A stretch of 64,000 nt of DNA from an uncultured Acidobacteriia bacterium (GCA_903851195.1 CAINNJ010000009.1:1-64000); one strand, 5' to 3'. Positions 43,423-53,722 are shown, counted from the first letter of the stretch. Numbers and translations: made by a program. Notes: generated by a model not told the origin, from the sequence alone.

Positions 43423-44819
43423 TTCAGGACCGGCGGCTCTCCAATCTGGCAAGACTTCGAAGCGAGCGGTGGGACGTGCTCGTGGTGGGCGGTGGCATCA
43501 ACGGCGCGGGTATCGCGCGCGATCTGGTTCTGCGCGAAGCGGGTCTCAAAGTCGCTCTGGTGGAAAAGGATCACTTCGCATCGGGCACCAGCGGCAGGAA
43601 TTCGCAGCTGATTCACGGCGGACTGCGGTATCTGAAGTACTTCGATTTTGGCCTGGTGAGCGACGCCCTGCACGAGCGCGCCACGCTGCTCCGCGTCGCG
43701 CCCGGTCTGGTGCAGCCGCTCGAGTTTCTGATTCCCTGTTACGGCAAAACCGACCGCTGGTTTTATGGGGCGGGGCTCACTCTTTACGATGCGCTGGCGG
43801 GCGGCCGCAATATCGGCCACCATCGCGCACTTAGCGGCGCCGAAACGGCGAAGCTGGAACCGGAACTGGCACGTGACGACCTGCGCGCCGGGCTGCTGTT
43901 CTTCGACGGCAAGGTGCATTCCGCGCGCCTGGTGATCGAAAATATTCTGGATGCAGAAGCGCACGGCGCGTGCGTCGTGAACTATGCCGGCGCCCGTTGG
44001 ACGCCCGGCGAGGTTGAGATTCGCGACACCCTGACGGGGGAGGAGTTCCCCATCCGCGCCAAAAAGATCGTGAATGCCACCGGCGCGTGGTCGACGGGCG
44101 CGCCGCTGCGGCTGGTGCGCGGTTCGCACCTGATTTATCCCCGCATTCAGAAGGGTTCGGAAGCGATCGCGTATTTCGATGAGAAGGGGCGGATCATCTT
44201 CTTTATTCCGTGGGGCGAGAACGACGATCTGACGCTGGTGGGCACCACGGATATCGATCACACCACCGGACCGGAGGACGTGCGAATCTCCGATGGCGAG
44301 CGCAGCTATCTGAAATCCATCGTGGCCCGGCTGTTCCCGGCGTTTCGGGGCGAGGCGATCACCAGCTACAGTTCGTTGCGGCCGCTGCTCGCGGAAAGCG
44401 GACGGTCCGCTACCGCGACCAGTCGCGAACACCGTATCTGGGAAACCGCGGACGGCGTGCTGCACATTTCCGGCGGCAAATACACCACCTATCGGGAAAT
44501 GAGCGAGGAGTTGGTGGATACGCTGCTGCGGGACGTGGCGCCCGGCCGCGATCTGCCCTGCCGTACTGCCACGACACCCCTGCCCGGCTTCACGCCGCCG
44601 AAGGAGATGGCCCCTCGCGTGGAAATGGCCGTTGAGCGTGAGTTTGCCCGCCGGCTGCAAGACGTCCTGTACGTCAGCACTTACTGGGGTCATGAACGCC
44701 ATCTGGACCGCGCGTGGCTGGAACCCGTCGCGCGGGAGATGCAGGAGCTGCTGTGGTGGACGGAGGATCGCACGGCCCGGGAAATCTCATTCTGTGTGGA
44801 GCAACAGGGGCTGCCGTAA
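43419..44819 (+). CDS. glpD: Aerobic glycerol-3-phosphate dehydrogenase
   Basis: This FAD enzyme oxidises glycerol 3-phosphate to dihydroxyacetone phosphate at the membrane. The 466-residue protein has the FAD loop VVGGGINGAGIARDLVLREA, the signature FASGTSGRNSQLIHGGLRYL, and GTTDIDHTTGPEDV. It is shorter than E. coli GlpD (501) through a reduced C-terminal region. It is coupled to the lactonase-like gene upstream, an unusual partner. Confidence 0.92.
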   Translation: MIQDRRLSNLARLRSERWDVLVVGGGINGAGIARDLVLREAGLKVALVEKDHFASGTSGRNSQLIHGGLRYLKYFDFGLVSDALHERATLLRVAPGLVQPLEFLIPCYGKTDRWFYGAGLTLYDALAGGRNIGHHRALSGAETAKLEPELARDDLRAGLLFFDGKVHSARLVIENILDAEAHGACVVNYAGARWTPGEVEIRDTLTGEEFPIRAKKIVNATGAWSTGAPLRLVRGSHLIYPRIQKGSEAIAYFDEKGRIIFFIPWGENDDLTLVGTTDIDHTTGPEDVRISDGERSYLKSIVARLFPAFRGEAITSYSSLRPLLAESGRSATATSREHRIWETADGVLHISGGKYTTYREMSEELVDTLLRDVAPGRDLPCRTATTPLPGFTPPKEMAPRVEMAVEREFARRLQDVLYVSTYWGHERHLDRAWLEPVAREMQELLWWTEDRTAREISFCVEQQGLP

Positions 44820-44834
44820 GCTGGATAGACAACA

Positions 44835-45545
44835 ATGAAAACTGTCGCGTCGGTGATGGCGGATCTGAACGAAAAGGGCACCGAGAAAACGCGTAAGACG
44901 TATGTCCGCCACGGCCTGCCCGCGGACCGCGTGCTGGGAGTCCTGGTCGCGGATCTCAAGGTTGTAGCGAAACCCCTGAAGGGCGAGCAGGCTTTGGCCT
45001 GTGAACTCTACAAGACCGGGATCGTGGAAGCCATGTATCTGGCGGGCATGGTGGCGAACGGAGCGAAGATGAGCGGCGAACTGCTGCAGTCGTGGGCCGA
45101 AGAAGCCCACGGGCTGCCCCTGATTGCGGAGTTTCCGGTTCCGTGGGTGACGGTGGAAAATCCGGAAGCGCGCGCGCTTGCCGTCAAGTGGATGAGCGAG
45201 AAGAAGCCTGCGTCGTCCGGCTGGTGTGCGTATTCCGGGCTGCTCGCGACCCAGCCGGATGCAAAGCTCGACCTCGCGGAAATCGAGGCGCTGCTGAACC
45301 GGGTTCCGGCGGAGATCAACGCCGCGCCGAATCGCGTGCGGGCGAACATGAACAGCTTCGTAATCTCGACCGGCGCTTACGTGACGCCGCTGCTGAAGCA
45401 GGCCAAAGCCGTGGCGCGGAAACTGGGAACCGTGGCGGTGGATGTCGGCGATACGGACTGTAAGATCTCCGTGGCTCTTGCGGCCATCGAAAAGATCGAG
45501 AAAGCGGGCAAGCAGGGCGTCAAAAAGAAAACGATCCGCTGCTGA
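44835..45545 (+). CDS. AlkD-like DNA alkylation repair protein
   Basis: The 236-residue, all-helical protein fits the HEAT-like AlkD family: VLGVLVADLKVVAKPLKGEQ, LACELYKTGIVEAMYLAGMV and KWMSEKKPASSGWCAYSGL. AlkD is a DNA glycosylase for alkylated bases; many distant homologues lack proven activity. The final KQGVKKKTIRC is strongly basic. It is 15 bases after glpD. Confidence 0.8.
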   Translation: MKTVASVMADLNEKGTEKTRKTYVRHGLPADRVLGVLVADLKVVAKPLKGEQALACELYKTGIVEAMYLAGMVANGAKMSGELLQSWAEEAHGLPLIAEFPVPWVTVENPEARALAVKWMSEKKPASSGWCAYSGLLATQPDAKLDLAEIEALLNRVPAEINAAPNRVRANMNSFVISTGAYVTPLLKQAKAVARKLGTVAVDVGDTDCKISVALAAIEKIEKAGKQGVKKKTIRC

Positions 45546-46358
45546 CTACTTCGCCGCGCGCAACGCCTTCGCGAAGGAACTCCCGGTCTTAAACTCGCCT
45601 TCGAAGTTCGCGCGCAGGCCCTGCAGCTTTGCAATGTACGCGTCGAGCGCCGCCCCGATGGCGGGCGCGTTGGTTTCGAGAATGTCGCCCCAGAGTTCAT
45701 AGGAGCTCATCGCCAGGCGGGTCATGTCGAGCAGGCCAGGGCCCGCCACACCGGCCGCGCCGGGAGCGCAGTCGTCAATCACCGCGGCCAGCGCCGTCGA
45801 CGCGAGTTGCGGCAGATGCGAGCCCCATGCCACGAGAGAGTCATGCCGCGCCGGATCCAGCACGATTTCGCGGGCGCCGAACAAAGCAAGCCATTTCCGG
45901 AAGACCCGCGCGGTGGGGTGATCCAGATCTTCGCTCAGCACCCAGGGGCGGCCCCGGAACAGCTCCGCATCGGCCGCGCCCGCCCCGCGCGATTCCTTGC
46001 CCGCCATGGGATGCCCGCCCAGGAAGGAGCCTGTCGTGAGACTTCGTCTTGCCTCTTCCGCGATGGCCTGCTTGGTGCTGCCGGCGTCGGTCACCAGGGT
46101 GTCGCGCCGGACCATCGGGCCGAGTTTCCGCAGCGTTTCCAGAATCCCCGAAATTGGCTGCGACAGGAATACGAGATCGGCGGTCGAGGCGGCCTCTTCC
46201 AGCGTGACGCCGCGGTCAATCGCGCCCCGTTCCAGTGCCGGTTCCAGACTGCGCGGCGAACTGACGCCGACAATGCTCCCCGGAAACCCCGCCTTGCGCA
46301 GCGCCAGTCCGAACGAGCCGCCGATCAGGCCAACGCCCACGATCGCGACTTTGCGCAT
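45546..46358 (-). CDS. tyrA: Prephenate dehydrogenase
   Basis: TyrA oxidatively decarboxylates prephenate for tyrosine synthesis. The 270-residue form begins [20 protein letters not shown] and contains VFLSQPISGILETL, VTDAGSTKQAIAEEA and GGHPMAGKESRGAGAAD. The ATG at 46358 overlaps the stop of the DAHP synthase gene (TGATG). No ACT domain is present. It is the last gene of the aromatic operon. Confidence 0.94.
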   Translation of the reverse strand: MRKVAIVGVGLIGGSFGLALRKAGFPGSIVGVSSPRSLEPALERGAIDRGVTLEEAASTADLVFLSQPISGILETLRKLGPMVRRDTLVTDAGSTKQAIAEEARRSLTTGSFLGGHPMAGKESRGAGAADAELFRGRPWVLSEDLDHPTARVFRKWLALFGAREIVLDPARHDSLVAWGSHLPQLASTALAAVIDDCAPGAAGVAGPGLLDMTRLAMSSYELWGDILETNAPAIGAALDAYIAKLQGLRANFEGEFKTGSSFAKALRAAK

Positions 46359-47371
46359 CAGATACTCCGGCCCACCGCCGTCGCAATCATCCGCAACTGC
46401 TGCATGAGCTCGGCATACGGCTCGGGATACATGGACTGCGCGCCATCGCTCAGGGCGTGGTCGGGGTCGTGGTGCACTTCCATGAGAAGCCCGTCCGCCC
46501 CCGCCGCCACCGCCGCCCGCGCCATCGGGGGCACCATGTCGCGCCGGCCCGTGCCGTGCGAGGGATCCGCGATGATCGGCAGATGCGAGAGCTTCTTGAT
46601 CACGGGAACCGCCGAGACGTCGAACGTGTTGCGCGTGTAAGTTTCGAACGTCCGGATCCCGCGCTCGCACAACATCACTTCATAGTTGCCGCCGGACAGA
46701 ATATACTCGGCGGAAAGCAGCAGTTCTTCGATGGTTGCGGCGATGCCCCGCTTCAGCAGCACGGGCTTCCGGATGCGGCCCAGATCGCGCAGCAGATTGT
46801 AGTTCTGCATATTCCGCGCACCGATCTGCAGGATATCGGAATACGCCGAAAGCAGCGGAATCTGGAGCGAATCCATCACTTCGCTGATCACCAGCAGTCC
46901 GCGCCGGTCCGCCGCTTCGCGCATCATTTTCAGGCCTTCTTCGCCCAGCCCCTGAAAACTGTAAGGCGAGGAGCGCGGCTTAAACGCGCCGCCGCGAATC
47001 ACCTTCGCGCCGGCGTCGGCCACGATATCGGCGGAGCGCTCGATCTGGTCGCGATTCTCCACGCTGCACGGGCCCGCCATCACCACCACCTGCGACCCGC
47101 CGATCTCCACGCCTTTAATCGACACCACGGTGCCCTGCGGACGGAAGGCGCGGCTGGCCAGCTTATAGGGCGAAACGATGCGGTGCACTTCCTTGACACC
47201 GTCCATCACTTCCACCACGGCCGTATCGAACTGATCGCCTCCGCCGACTCCGCCCAGCACGGTGTGAATGGCGCCTGTGGAACGGTGCACGTCGAAGCCG
47301 TCTTCGATCAGGCGGTCGATGATCCTCTGGATCTGCGCTTCGGTCGCGCCCTGCTGCATGACGACAAGCAT
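46358..47371 (-). CDS. aroF: 3-deoxy-7-phosphoheptulonate (DAHP) synthase, type I-beta
   Basis: DAHP synthase makes the first shikimate-pathway intermediate. The 337-residue protein has an N-terminal ferredoxin-like regulatory domain (residues 1 to about 70) and a barrel with [37 protein letters not shown] and [19 protein letters not shown]. This is the Thermotoga-type enzyme. A separate chorismate mutase is encoded ten bases upstream, as a split version of the Bacillus fusion. Confidence 0.94.
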   Translation of the reverse strand: MLVVMQQGATEAQIQRIIDRLIEDGFDVHRSTGAIHTVLGGVGGGDQFDTAVVEVMDGVKEVHRIVSPYKLASRAFRPQGTVVSIKGVEIGGSQVVVMAGPCSVENRDQIERSADIVADAGAKVIRGGAFKPRSSPYSFQGLGEEGLKMMREAADRRGLLVISEVMDSLQIPLLSAYSDILQIGARNMQNYNLLRDLGRIRKPVLLKRGIAATIEELLLSAEYILSGGNYEVMLCERGIRTFETYTRNTFDVSAVPVIKKLSHLPIIADPSHGTGRRDMVPPMARAAVAAGADGLLMEVHHDPDHALSDGAQSMYPEPYAELMQQLRMIATAVGRSI

Positions 47372-47380
47372 TTGATTAAG

Positions 47381-47674
47381 CTAACCCTTCTCTTCCATGC
47401 GGACTTTCTGCACTCGGCGCATTTCGTCGATAATCCGCTCGAAAATGCGCTTCACCGCGTCGTCCGGCAGCGGCCCGTTGTTGTGCGAGGTGACGTTGAG
47501 GAAGACCTGGTCCTCACGCTTCGGCTCATAGATGGCCAACTGCGCCTCTTTCTTGATGCGACCGACTTCTTCCACGATGGAAGTCCTCTCGTTCAGCAAC
47601 TCCAGAAGGCGGAGGTCCACATTATCGATGCGCTCACGGCAATGCGCCAGAGCGCGCACGGGATCGGCAGTCAT
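47381..47674 (-). CDS. aroQ: Chorismate mutase (AroQ type)
   Basis: The 97-residue helical protein contains CRERIDNVDLRLLELLNERT with catalytic Arg and Asp, IVEEVGRIKKEAQLAIYEPK and REDQVFLNV. AroQ converts chorismate to prephenate. The ATG at 47674 is chosen; an in-frame TTG two codons upstream is possible. It lies between trpA and the DAHP synthase gene. Confidence 0.9.
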   Translation of the reverse strand: MTADPVRALAHCRERIDNVDLRLLELLNERTSIVEEVGRIKKEAQLAIYEPKREDQVFLNVTSHNNGPLPDDAVKRIFERIIDEMRRVQKVRMEEKG

Positions 47675-47681
47675 TCGCAAT

Positions 47682-48503
47682 CTAAGATATCGTGCCGGGG
47701 ACGGCGGAGCGGCTGGCGCCGTCGGGAGAAAGCAGAGGGCGGCTCAGGTCCCGCATGAACTCTTCGAGGCGGGACGAATCGGCCTCAATCTGCCGGACGA
47801 TCGCGCTGCCCACCACCACGGCCTCCACCTTGCCTTCGAGCGACGCGACATGAGCCGGCGTGGAGATGCCGAAGCCCATGGCGAGCGGCAGGCTGGTATG
47901 GGCGCGCATACGCTGCACCAGGGGCATGGCGGTGCCGGAGATGCTTTCCTGCTCGCCCGTGATGCCGGTCCGGGAGACCAAATAGATGAAGCCGCTGGAA
48001 TACTGCGCCACCAGTTTCAGGCGTTCTTCGGTGCTGGTGGGCGCGGCCAGGAATACGGTGTCGAGGCCCGCCTCACGCATTACCTTCACGTAGTCACCGG
48101 CCTCTTCCACGCTGACGTCCGTGAGCAGGCAGCCATCGATTCCCGCCGCTTTCGCCTCGCGCGCCAGCCGCTCGAAACCGAAGCGGAGCGCCGGGTTCAG
48201 ATAGGTGAAAAGGAGCAACGGCACTTCGGACGTCTTGCGGATTTCCGCGGCGATGTGCAGCACGCGCGCCAGGTTCGTGCCCGCTTTGATGGCCCGGTCG
48301 CCCGCCTGCTGAATCACCGGACCGTCCGCGATCGGGTCGGAAAACGGGACGCCCAACTCGATCAGATCCGCACCGCCGCGCTCCAGCGCCGCCACCAGTG
48401 CGGGCGTGGCGTCCGGAGACGGATCCCCCGCCGTCAGATACGCAATCATTCCGGTGCGTTTCTGCTCCCGGAGTTTTTCGAACAACTTCGCGATACGGGT
48501 CAC
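47682..48503 (-). CDS. trpA: Tryptophan synthase alpha subunit
   Basis: TrpA cleaves indole-3-glycerol phosphate. The 273-residue protein has [40 protein letters not shown] with catalytic Glu/Asp region, and [14 protein letters not shown]. Its start overlaps trpB's stop (ATGA). Confidence 0.96.
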   Translation of the reverse strand: MTRIAKLFEKLREQKRTGMIAYLTAGDPSPDATPALVAALERGGADLIELGVPFSDPIADGPVIQQAGDRAIKAGTNLARVLHIAAEIRKTSEVPLLLFTYLNPALRFGFERLAREAKAAGIDGCLLTDVSVEEAGDYVKVMREAGLDTVFLAAPTSTEERLKLVAQYSSGFIYLVSRTGITGEQESISGTAMPLVQRMRAHTSLPLAMGFGISTPAHVASLEGKVEAVVVGSAIVRQIEADSSRLEEFMRDLSRPLLSPDGASRSAVPGTIS

Positions 48504-49699
48504 GCCTGATCCATCTGTTTGAGATTTTCGCGGTAAATATCGATGTCTTTGTCGCCCCGGCCGGAGAGATTCACGATGAAGACTTTGCCGGGATGCGAGG
48601 GCGCCAGACGAATCGCTTCGGCCACCGCGTGGGCGGATTCGAGCGCCGGAATAATGCCTTCGGTGCGGCTCAGCGTGAGCGCGCCCGCAATGGCGTGTTC
48701 ATCGTCGCAGGAGCAGTATTCCGCCCGGCCCTGATCGTGCAGCCAGGCGTGTTCCGGACCGACCGAAGCATAGTCCAGACCCGCCGACACCGAGTGCGTC
48801 AGAGCGATCTGCCCGTCGTTATCCTGCAACAGATAGCTGTGCGTCCCCTGCAGCACGCCTGGTGAACCACCGGCGAAGCGGGACGCGTGCGAACCAAGCG
48901 CGGGGCCGCGACCGCCGGCTTCCACGCCGATCAGCTTCACTTCTTTGTCTTCGATAAACGGATGGAAGATGCCGATCGCGTTGCTGCCGCCACCCACGCA
49001 GGCGATCACCACATCCGGCAGGCGCCCTTCGGTTTCCAGAATCTGCGCGCGGGCTTCCAGACCGATGACGCGATGGAAGTCGCGAACCATGGCCGGATAC
49101 GGATGCGCGCCGAGTGCCGAACCCAACAGGTAATGCGTGGTGGCGACGTTCGTCACCCAGTCCCGCATGGCCTCGCTGATGGCATCTTTGAGCGTGCGGC
49201 TGCCGTTGGTCACGGGCACCACGGTCGCGCCGAGAAGACGCATGCGGAAGACGTTGAGGCGCTGCCGCCGCATGTCTTCCTCGCCCATATAAACCGTGCA
49301 GTCGAGCCCGAACAGTGCACAAACCGTAGCGCTCGCGACGCCGTGCTGCCCTGCCCCGGTTTCGGCGATGATCCGCTTCTTCCCCATGCGGCGAGCGAGG
49401 AGCGCCTGCCCCAGGCAGTTGTTGATCTTGTGCGCGCCGGTGTGCAGCAGGTCTTCGCGCTTGATATAGATCTTCGCGCCGCCCAGCTGCCCGGAAAGGC
49501 GCTTCGCGAAATAGAGCGGAGTCGGCCGTCCCGCATAGGTTTTCAGCAGGTGATCGAGTTCGGCCTGAAACGCGGGATCGTCCTTCGCGGTTGCGTATGT
49601 TTGCTGCAGTTCGTCCAGAGGCGACATGAGCACCTCCGGCACGAAGCGCCCGCCGTAGGGACCGAAATGTCCGCCCGCATCGGGTTGAATAGAAGTCAT
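48500..49699 (-). CDS. trpB: Tryptophan synthase beta subunit
   Basis: TrpB is the PLP enzyme that joins indole and serine. The 399-residue protein begins [20 protein letters not shown], has the PLP-lysine segment [40 protein letters not shown] and the phosphate loop [15 protein letters not shown]. The ATG at 49699 overlaps trpF's stop (ATGA); an extended upstream frame lies inside trpF. Confidence 0.97.
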   Translation of the reverse strand: MTSIQPDAGGHFGPYGGRFVPEVLMSPLDELQQTYATAKDDPAFQAELDHLLKTYAGRPTPLYFAKRLSGQLGGAKIYIKREDLLHTGAHKINNCLGQALLARRMGKKRIIAETGAGQHGVASATVCALFGLDCTVYMGEEDMRRQRLNVFRMRLLGATVVPVTNGSRTLKDAISEAMRDWVTNVATTHYLLGSALGAHPYPAMVRDFHRVIGLEARAQILETEGRLPDVVIACVGGGSNAIGIFHPFIEDKEVKLIGVEAGGRGPALGSHASRFAGGSPGVLQGTHSYLLQDNDGQIALTHSVSAGLDYASVGPEHAWLHDQGRAEYCSCDDEHAIAGALTLSRTEGIIPALESAHAVAEAIRLAPSHPGKVFIVNLSGRGDKDIDIYRENLKQMDQA

Positions 49700-50274
49700 G
49701 AGTTTATGAGTGCTGCCTGAATAAATCGTTTCATGCGCGCGTGGTCTTTGCGGCCGGGCGACGCTTCCACGCCGGAGGCGGTATCCACGCCCCAGGGTCT
49801 TGTTTGTTCCACGGCCGCCTGCACGTTTTCCGGTGTCAGTCCGCCGGCCAGAATCACCGGTTTCGTCACTGTCGCCGTGAGCGACCAGTCGAAGGTTTGG
49901 CCGGAGCCGGGGCCGTCGAGCAGCAGCGCTTCCGCCGGATAATCGGCGATGCGGTTCGTGTCCGCCGCAACCCGGATCGCTTTCCAGACACGGAGTCCGC
50001 GGGGATGCCGGTCCGGTGTCTCCTGGCCGTGCAGTTGCGCGATGTCGAGCCCGGTCTGCCGGCAAATCTGTTCGATGGTCTCCGGCGCCTCATCGACGAA
50101 CACGCCCACTTTCCAGATTTCGGCCGGCACGTCGCTCAGCCACGTGGAGAGACTCTCGGGGGCCACATATCGCGGGCTTTTCGGATAAAAGATAAAACCG
50201 AGGGCACGGGCGCCGGCGTCCACGGCGGCGAGCGCATCTTCTTTATTGGTGATGCCGCAGATCTTCACGAACAT
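49696..50274 (-). CDS. trpF: Phosphoribosylanthranilate isomerase
   Basis: TrpF catalyses the third step of tryptophan synthesis. The 192-residue protein begins [20 protein letters not shown] and contains [25 protein letters not shown] and [20 protein letters not shown]. It overlaps the trpC end by one base and trpB by four. Confidence 0.96.
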   Translation of the reverse strand: MFVKICGITNKEDALAAVDAGARALGFIFYPKSPRYVAPESLSTWLSDVPAEIWKVGVFVDEAPETIEQICRQTGLDIAQLHGQETPDRHPRGLRVWKAIRVAADTNRIADYPAEALLLDGPGSGQTFDWSLTATVTKPVILAGGLTPENVQAAVEQTRPWGVDTASGVEASPGRKDHARMKRFIQAALINS

Positions 50275-51071
50275 CAGGCGGCCACTTCCCCGACCAGTTC
50301 CCGCAACGCCCGCGTGGCATCGCCCGATTTCACCAGGTGCTCGCCCACAAGAAACGCGTCGTAACCCGCTTCCAGCAGCAACCGGATATCGGCGGACGTG
50401 AAGATCCCGCTTTCACTGACCTTCGTTACGCCGGCCGGAATGCGCGGGGCGAGTTGGACGGAAGTATCGAGCGAGACATGGAATGTCCGCAGGTCGCGAT
50501 TGTTGATGCCGATGATTTCGGCTCCGGAACGCACCGCGAGTTCGACTTCCGCCGCATCGTGCGCTTCGACCAGGGCCGCCAGACCGAGCGACGTCGCCAG
50601 TTCCCGGTAGGCACGCAATTGCGCTTCGTCGAGAATGGCCACAATCAGCAGGATGGCGTCGGCGCCCGCGGCCGCCGCTTCATAAATCTGGTACTCGGCG
50701 ATGGTGAAATCTTTGCGGATGACAGGCAGGCTGCAGGCCGCACGGGCGGTTTGGAGATCCGCCAGGCTGCCCTGAAAGAAGTCGCGGTCGGTGAGGACGG
50801 AAAGCGCCACCGCGCCGCCTCGCTCATACTTCACCGCAAGTTCCGCCGGGCGAAAATCGTGCGACAGCACGCCTTTACTGGGAGACGCCTTCTTAATTTC
50901 CGAAATCACGGCAGGGCGCAAAGAACGCAGCGCCGCCGCGAAATCCCGATGCGCGGCTTTACCGGATTCCGCCGCTTCCCTCAACACGGCGAGCGGAATC
51001 GCGGCTTCGCGCAACTCTTCCTGCTTGCGGGAGACAATTCGGGCCAGGATGTCCGGCGTGGCGGGGGGCAA
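50274..51071 (-). CDS. trpC: Indole-3-glycerol phosphate synthase (TTG start)
   Basis: TrpC closes the indole ring. The 265-residue protein contains VISEIKKASPSKGVLSHDF, VIRKDFTIAEYQIYEAAAAG and IIGINNRDLRTFHVSLDTS. The first codon is TTG at 51069-51071; a TGA sits two codons upstream in frame, so no ATG or GTG is available near the N-terminus. It is the first gene of the seven-gene aromatic operon. Confidence 0.94.
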   Translation of the reverse strand: MPPATPDILARIVSRKQEELREAAIPLAVLREAAESGKAAHRDFAAALRSLRPAVISEIKKASPSKGVLSHDFRPAELAVKYERGGAVALSVLTDRDFFQGSLADLQTARAACSLPVIRKDFTIAEYQIYEAAAAGADAILLIVAILDEAQLRAYRELATSLGLAALVEAHDAAEVELAVRSGAEIIGINNRDLRTFHVSLDTSVQLAPRIPAGVTKVSESGIFTSADIRLLLEAGYDAFLVGEHLVKSGDATRALRELVGEVAA

Positions 51072-51170
51072 ACTTCATCGTAACGCAACAACTAATTTCG
51101 GCAGGTTCCCCTGTCCCGCGCCGCATTTCCCGTGAATCTTTGTACGTTTCCCGTTCATCCCTGGTGGCTG

Positions 51171-51605
51171 ATGCCCACACCTTTTGAAAGTGCCCAGTTG
51201 ATTCTGACCCTGTACGAGCAGCGCCGGGAGGAAACCATGCGCAAAGCTCGCGATTTTTTCGTCGGTTTCGACCCGCGAACCTTTGAAGAATATATGTCCG
51301 TCGCCACCGGGCCGCAGGGCGGTTATGTCCGGATGGTGGTCACCTATTGGGACATGGCGGCTTCCCTGGTGAACAACGGCGCCATCGACGAGAAGATGTT
51401 CCGGGATGCCAACGGCGAGTACGTGATGGTGTTCGGAAAAATCGAACCCTTTCTGCCGCAACTGCGGGAAGCGTACGCAAATCCTGGCTTCGCCGCCCAT
51501 CTGGAAAAGGTTGCCCTCGGCATGCCGGATGCACGTCAGCGGATCGATGGCATGATGCAGCGGATCCGCGCGATGCTCGCTGCCCGGGCCGCCGCGAAAG
51601 CCTAA
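51171..51605 (+). CDS. Conserved hypothetical protein (helical)
   Basis: The product from ATG 51171 is about 144 residues (MPTPFESAQLILTLYEQRRE) and is helical with no signal peptide. Motifs visible are MRKARDFFVGFDPRTFEEYM and GGYVRMVVTYWDMAASLVNN. I do not recognise the function; the length and pattern recall acidobacterial proteins of unknown function. An in-frame upstream start at 51132 is less likely. It faces the DUF58 gene across six bases. Confidence 0.65.
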   Translation: MPTPFESAQLILTLYEQRREETMRKARDFFVGFDPRTFEEYMSVATGPQGGYVRMVVTYWDMAASLVNNGAIDEKMFRDANGEYVMVFGKIEPFLPQLREAYANPGFAAHLEKVALGMPDARQRIDGMMQRIRAMLAARAAAKA

Positions 51606-51611
51606 ATCGGC

Positions 51612-52685
51612 TTAGTCCCTCATTCTCCAGCCTGTTCCTTCGTACGCATCCGGATTCAGCGAGAAGACGACGTGCAGGCTGGAACTGTCCAATGGTCTTT
51701 CCGGCAGTTCGCTCCCTCCCACCAGAAGCGGTTCCACCAGCGCCAGATACCGCAGTGCAGCATGAACGTCGGCATCTTCCGGTATGGTGAGCGCCTTGTT
51801 TTGAGACCGCAGCGTGACCCCGATTTCCCGGTCCGTCAGTTGCCAGACCAGAAACGCGCACTGTGCAACGGCACGCTCAAACCATTCGAGGGACTGCTGC
51901 GGCGCGCGCCGGTCCAGATAGATTTCGACCGCTCGCTGCTCGTCCCGCGAAAACTCCCGCACCTGCAGATCGCCGGTGTGGGCGGTGCTTTTCCAGTCCA
52001 CCAGCCGGGCACTGTCGGTGGTTTCATAGGGACGAATCCGGTAAAAGTCGAGCCCGGCGCCGCGCCGCAGTCCCTCCACCTCGCCGGTCACGTCCTCCAG
52101 CAGCAATTCCGTTTCCGGAAGCGGCTCGAGCGAGGGATAAACGATGGTTTCCCGGTGCAGCGCTACCCGCGCGCTTTTCCGCAGAAAGCCGAACGGAAAT
52201 TTCGTGGAAAGCACGAACAGATTGTCATGATGCCTCCCGCGCCGCGGAAATGTCACCTGAATCCGCGATTCGATCTTCCCGCGTCCCGGCACCAGGGGGA
52301 AATAGACGGGTTTGCGCAGGATCGACGGCGTGCTGTTCAGGGGGTCGGCGCGGCCCGTCAGCTCAATGGAGAACGACGGCGTCAGGAATTTCAGATTTCG
52401 CAGGCTGACCACGGCGGGGGTCGGCGTGCCTGCGGAAACGTGTTCCGGAAGGGCGAGTTCCAGTTCCAGCCCCGCCAGTACCAGGCGGCTCAGGAAGCCG
52501 GATACCAGCAGCAGCGCCAGCATGGAGGAAAACACCAGAAACAGCAGGTTATTGGCGGAGAGAAACGCTCCGGCGCCGGTCAGCAGCAGCGCCAGCAGGA
52601 ACAGCAGACCGCCGCGCGTAATGCGGTATCGGATCCGGGGCCGGATCCAGTTTCGGGCCGCCGCGCGGAGTTGCTGCCGGTTCAC
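51612..52685 (-). CDS. DUF58 domain protein
   Basis: The 357-residue protein has two N-terminal membrane helices (GGLLFLLALLLTGAGAFLSA and LLFLVFSSMLALLLVSGFL) and a C-terminal DUF58 domain containing GLDFYRIRPYETTDSARLVD and WKSTAHTGDLQVREF. DUF58 proteins usually accompany MoxR ATPases and vWA proteins; none is adjacent here. It overlaps the upstream SIS gene by four bases. Confidence 0.87.
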   Translation of the reverse strand: MNRQQLRAAARNWIRPRIRYRITRGGLLFLLALLLTGAGAFLSANNLLFLVFSSMLALLLVSGFLSRLVLAGLELELALPEHVSAGTPTPAVVSLRNLKFLTPSFSIELTGRADPLNSTPSILRKPVYFPLVPGRGKIESRIQVTFPRRGRHHDNLFVLSTKFPFGFLRKSARVALHRETIVYPSLEPLPETELLLEDVTGEVEGLRRGAGLDFYRIRPYETTDSARLVDWKSTAHTGDLQVREFSRDEQRAVEIYLDRRAPQQSLEWFERAVAQCAFLVWQLTDREIGVTLRSQNKALTIPEDADVHAALRYLALVEPLLVGGSELPERPLDSSSLHVVFSLNPDAYEGTGWRMRD

Positions 52686-53722
52686 AGAGTGCGCGTCACC
52701 TTACTGAGCGTTCGCGGCCGGTCCGGGTCGAGATTCTTCTCCGCCGCCAGCGCCGCGGCGAATAATTGCGCGGGGATGATGTAGGGAATCGGCGTATAAA
52801 GCTCCGGAATGCGTGCCGGAATGGTGATGGAGCGCGGCGAAAGCCGGGCCGCCGCCGGATTGCGCTTGTCTGTAATCACCACCGTCTCGGCCTTCAGATC
52901 CCGCAGTTTGGTCAGCATCTCTTCCATGGAAAGCCAAGTGGGCCCGGACGGCGCGAACAGAAACGCGGGGAAGTTCGGCTCCACCATGGCGATGGGCCCG
53001 TGCAGAAAATCGGCCGACGAGAAGCGCTCCGCCACGACATAGGACGTTTCCATCATCTTGAGCGCAAACTCGAACGCGTTCGAGTAGTTCAGTCCCCGCC
53101 CCACCACGACCGCATGGTGCATGAACCGGTATCGTTCGGCCAGTTCCGAGACTTCTTCTTCCAGCGTGAGCGCCTTCGCCGCCAGATCCGGAATCGCCTG
53201 CAGATCCGCGACCTGAATTTTTCCGCCCAGCGCGTACGCCAGCAGGTAAAGCATCATGAGCTGCCCGGTGTAAGTCTTGGTCGCGGCGACACTTTTTTCC
53301 CGCCCGGCGCGGACCAGGAACACGTGTTCCGCGATTTCCGCCAGCGCACTCTTCGCCTCATTCGTGATGCCGACCGTGACCGCGCCGCCTTCCCGCGCCT
53401 GCTGCAGCACCACATTGGTGTCGGTCGATTCGCCCGATTGCGAAATCGCAACCACCAGCGCGTCCTTGTAGTTCACCCGCTTACCGTAGACCGTGTGGAT
53501 GGAAGGAGCGGCCAGGGAAACCGGAATACCGGTCGTGATTTCAATCAGATAGCGGCCGAACTGCGCGGCGTTGTCGGAGGTGCCGCGGGCCGCGAGCACC
53601 ACCAGCGACGGCTTCCGGGCGGACATCAGAGCGCGGAATTTCTCAATTTTCTTCAGCTCCGAAGACAGCGTTCGGGCAAGCGTTTCCGGCTGCTGCCGGA
53701 TCTCTTCGAGCATCCTCGACAT
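52682..53722 (-). CDS. SIS-domain sugar isomerase (GlmS isomerase-like)
   Basis: The 346-residue protein has two SIS domains: MLEEIRQQPETLARTLSSEL then LVVLAARGTSDNAAQFGRYL, VVAISQSGESTDTNVVLQQA and VVVGRGLNYSNAFEFALKMM. It resembles the isomerase half of glucosamine-6-phosphate synthase without the glutaminase domain, as in AgaS/NagB-II-like enzymes that deaminate amino-sugar phosphates. Translational coupling to DUF58 is unusual. Confidence 0.87.
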   Translation of the reverse strand: MSRMLEEIRQQPETLARTLSSELKKIEKFRALMSARKPSLVVLAARGTSDNAAQFGRYLIEITTGIPVSLAAPSIHTVYGKRVNYKDALVVAISQSGESTDTNVVLQQAREGGAVTVGITNEAKSALAEIAEHVFLVRAGREKSVAATKTYTGQLMMLYLLAYALGGKIQVADLQAIPDLAAKALTLEEEVSELAERYRFMHHAVVVGRGLNYSNAFEFALKMMETSYVVAERFSSADFLHGPIAMVEPNFPAFLFAPSGPTWLSMEEMLTKLRDLKAETVVITDKRNPAAARLSPRSITIPARIPELYTPIPYIIPAQLFAAALAAEKNLDPDRPRTLSKVTRTL

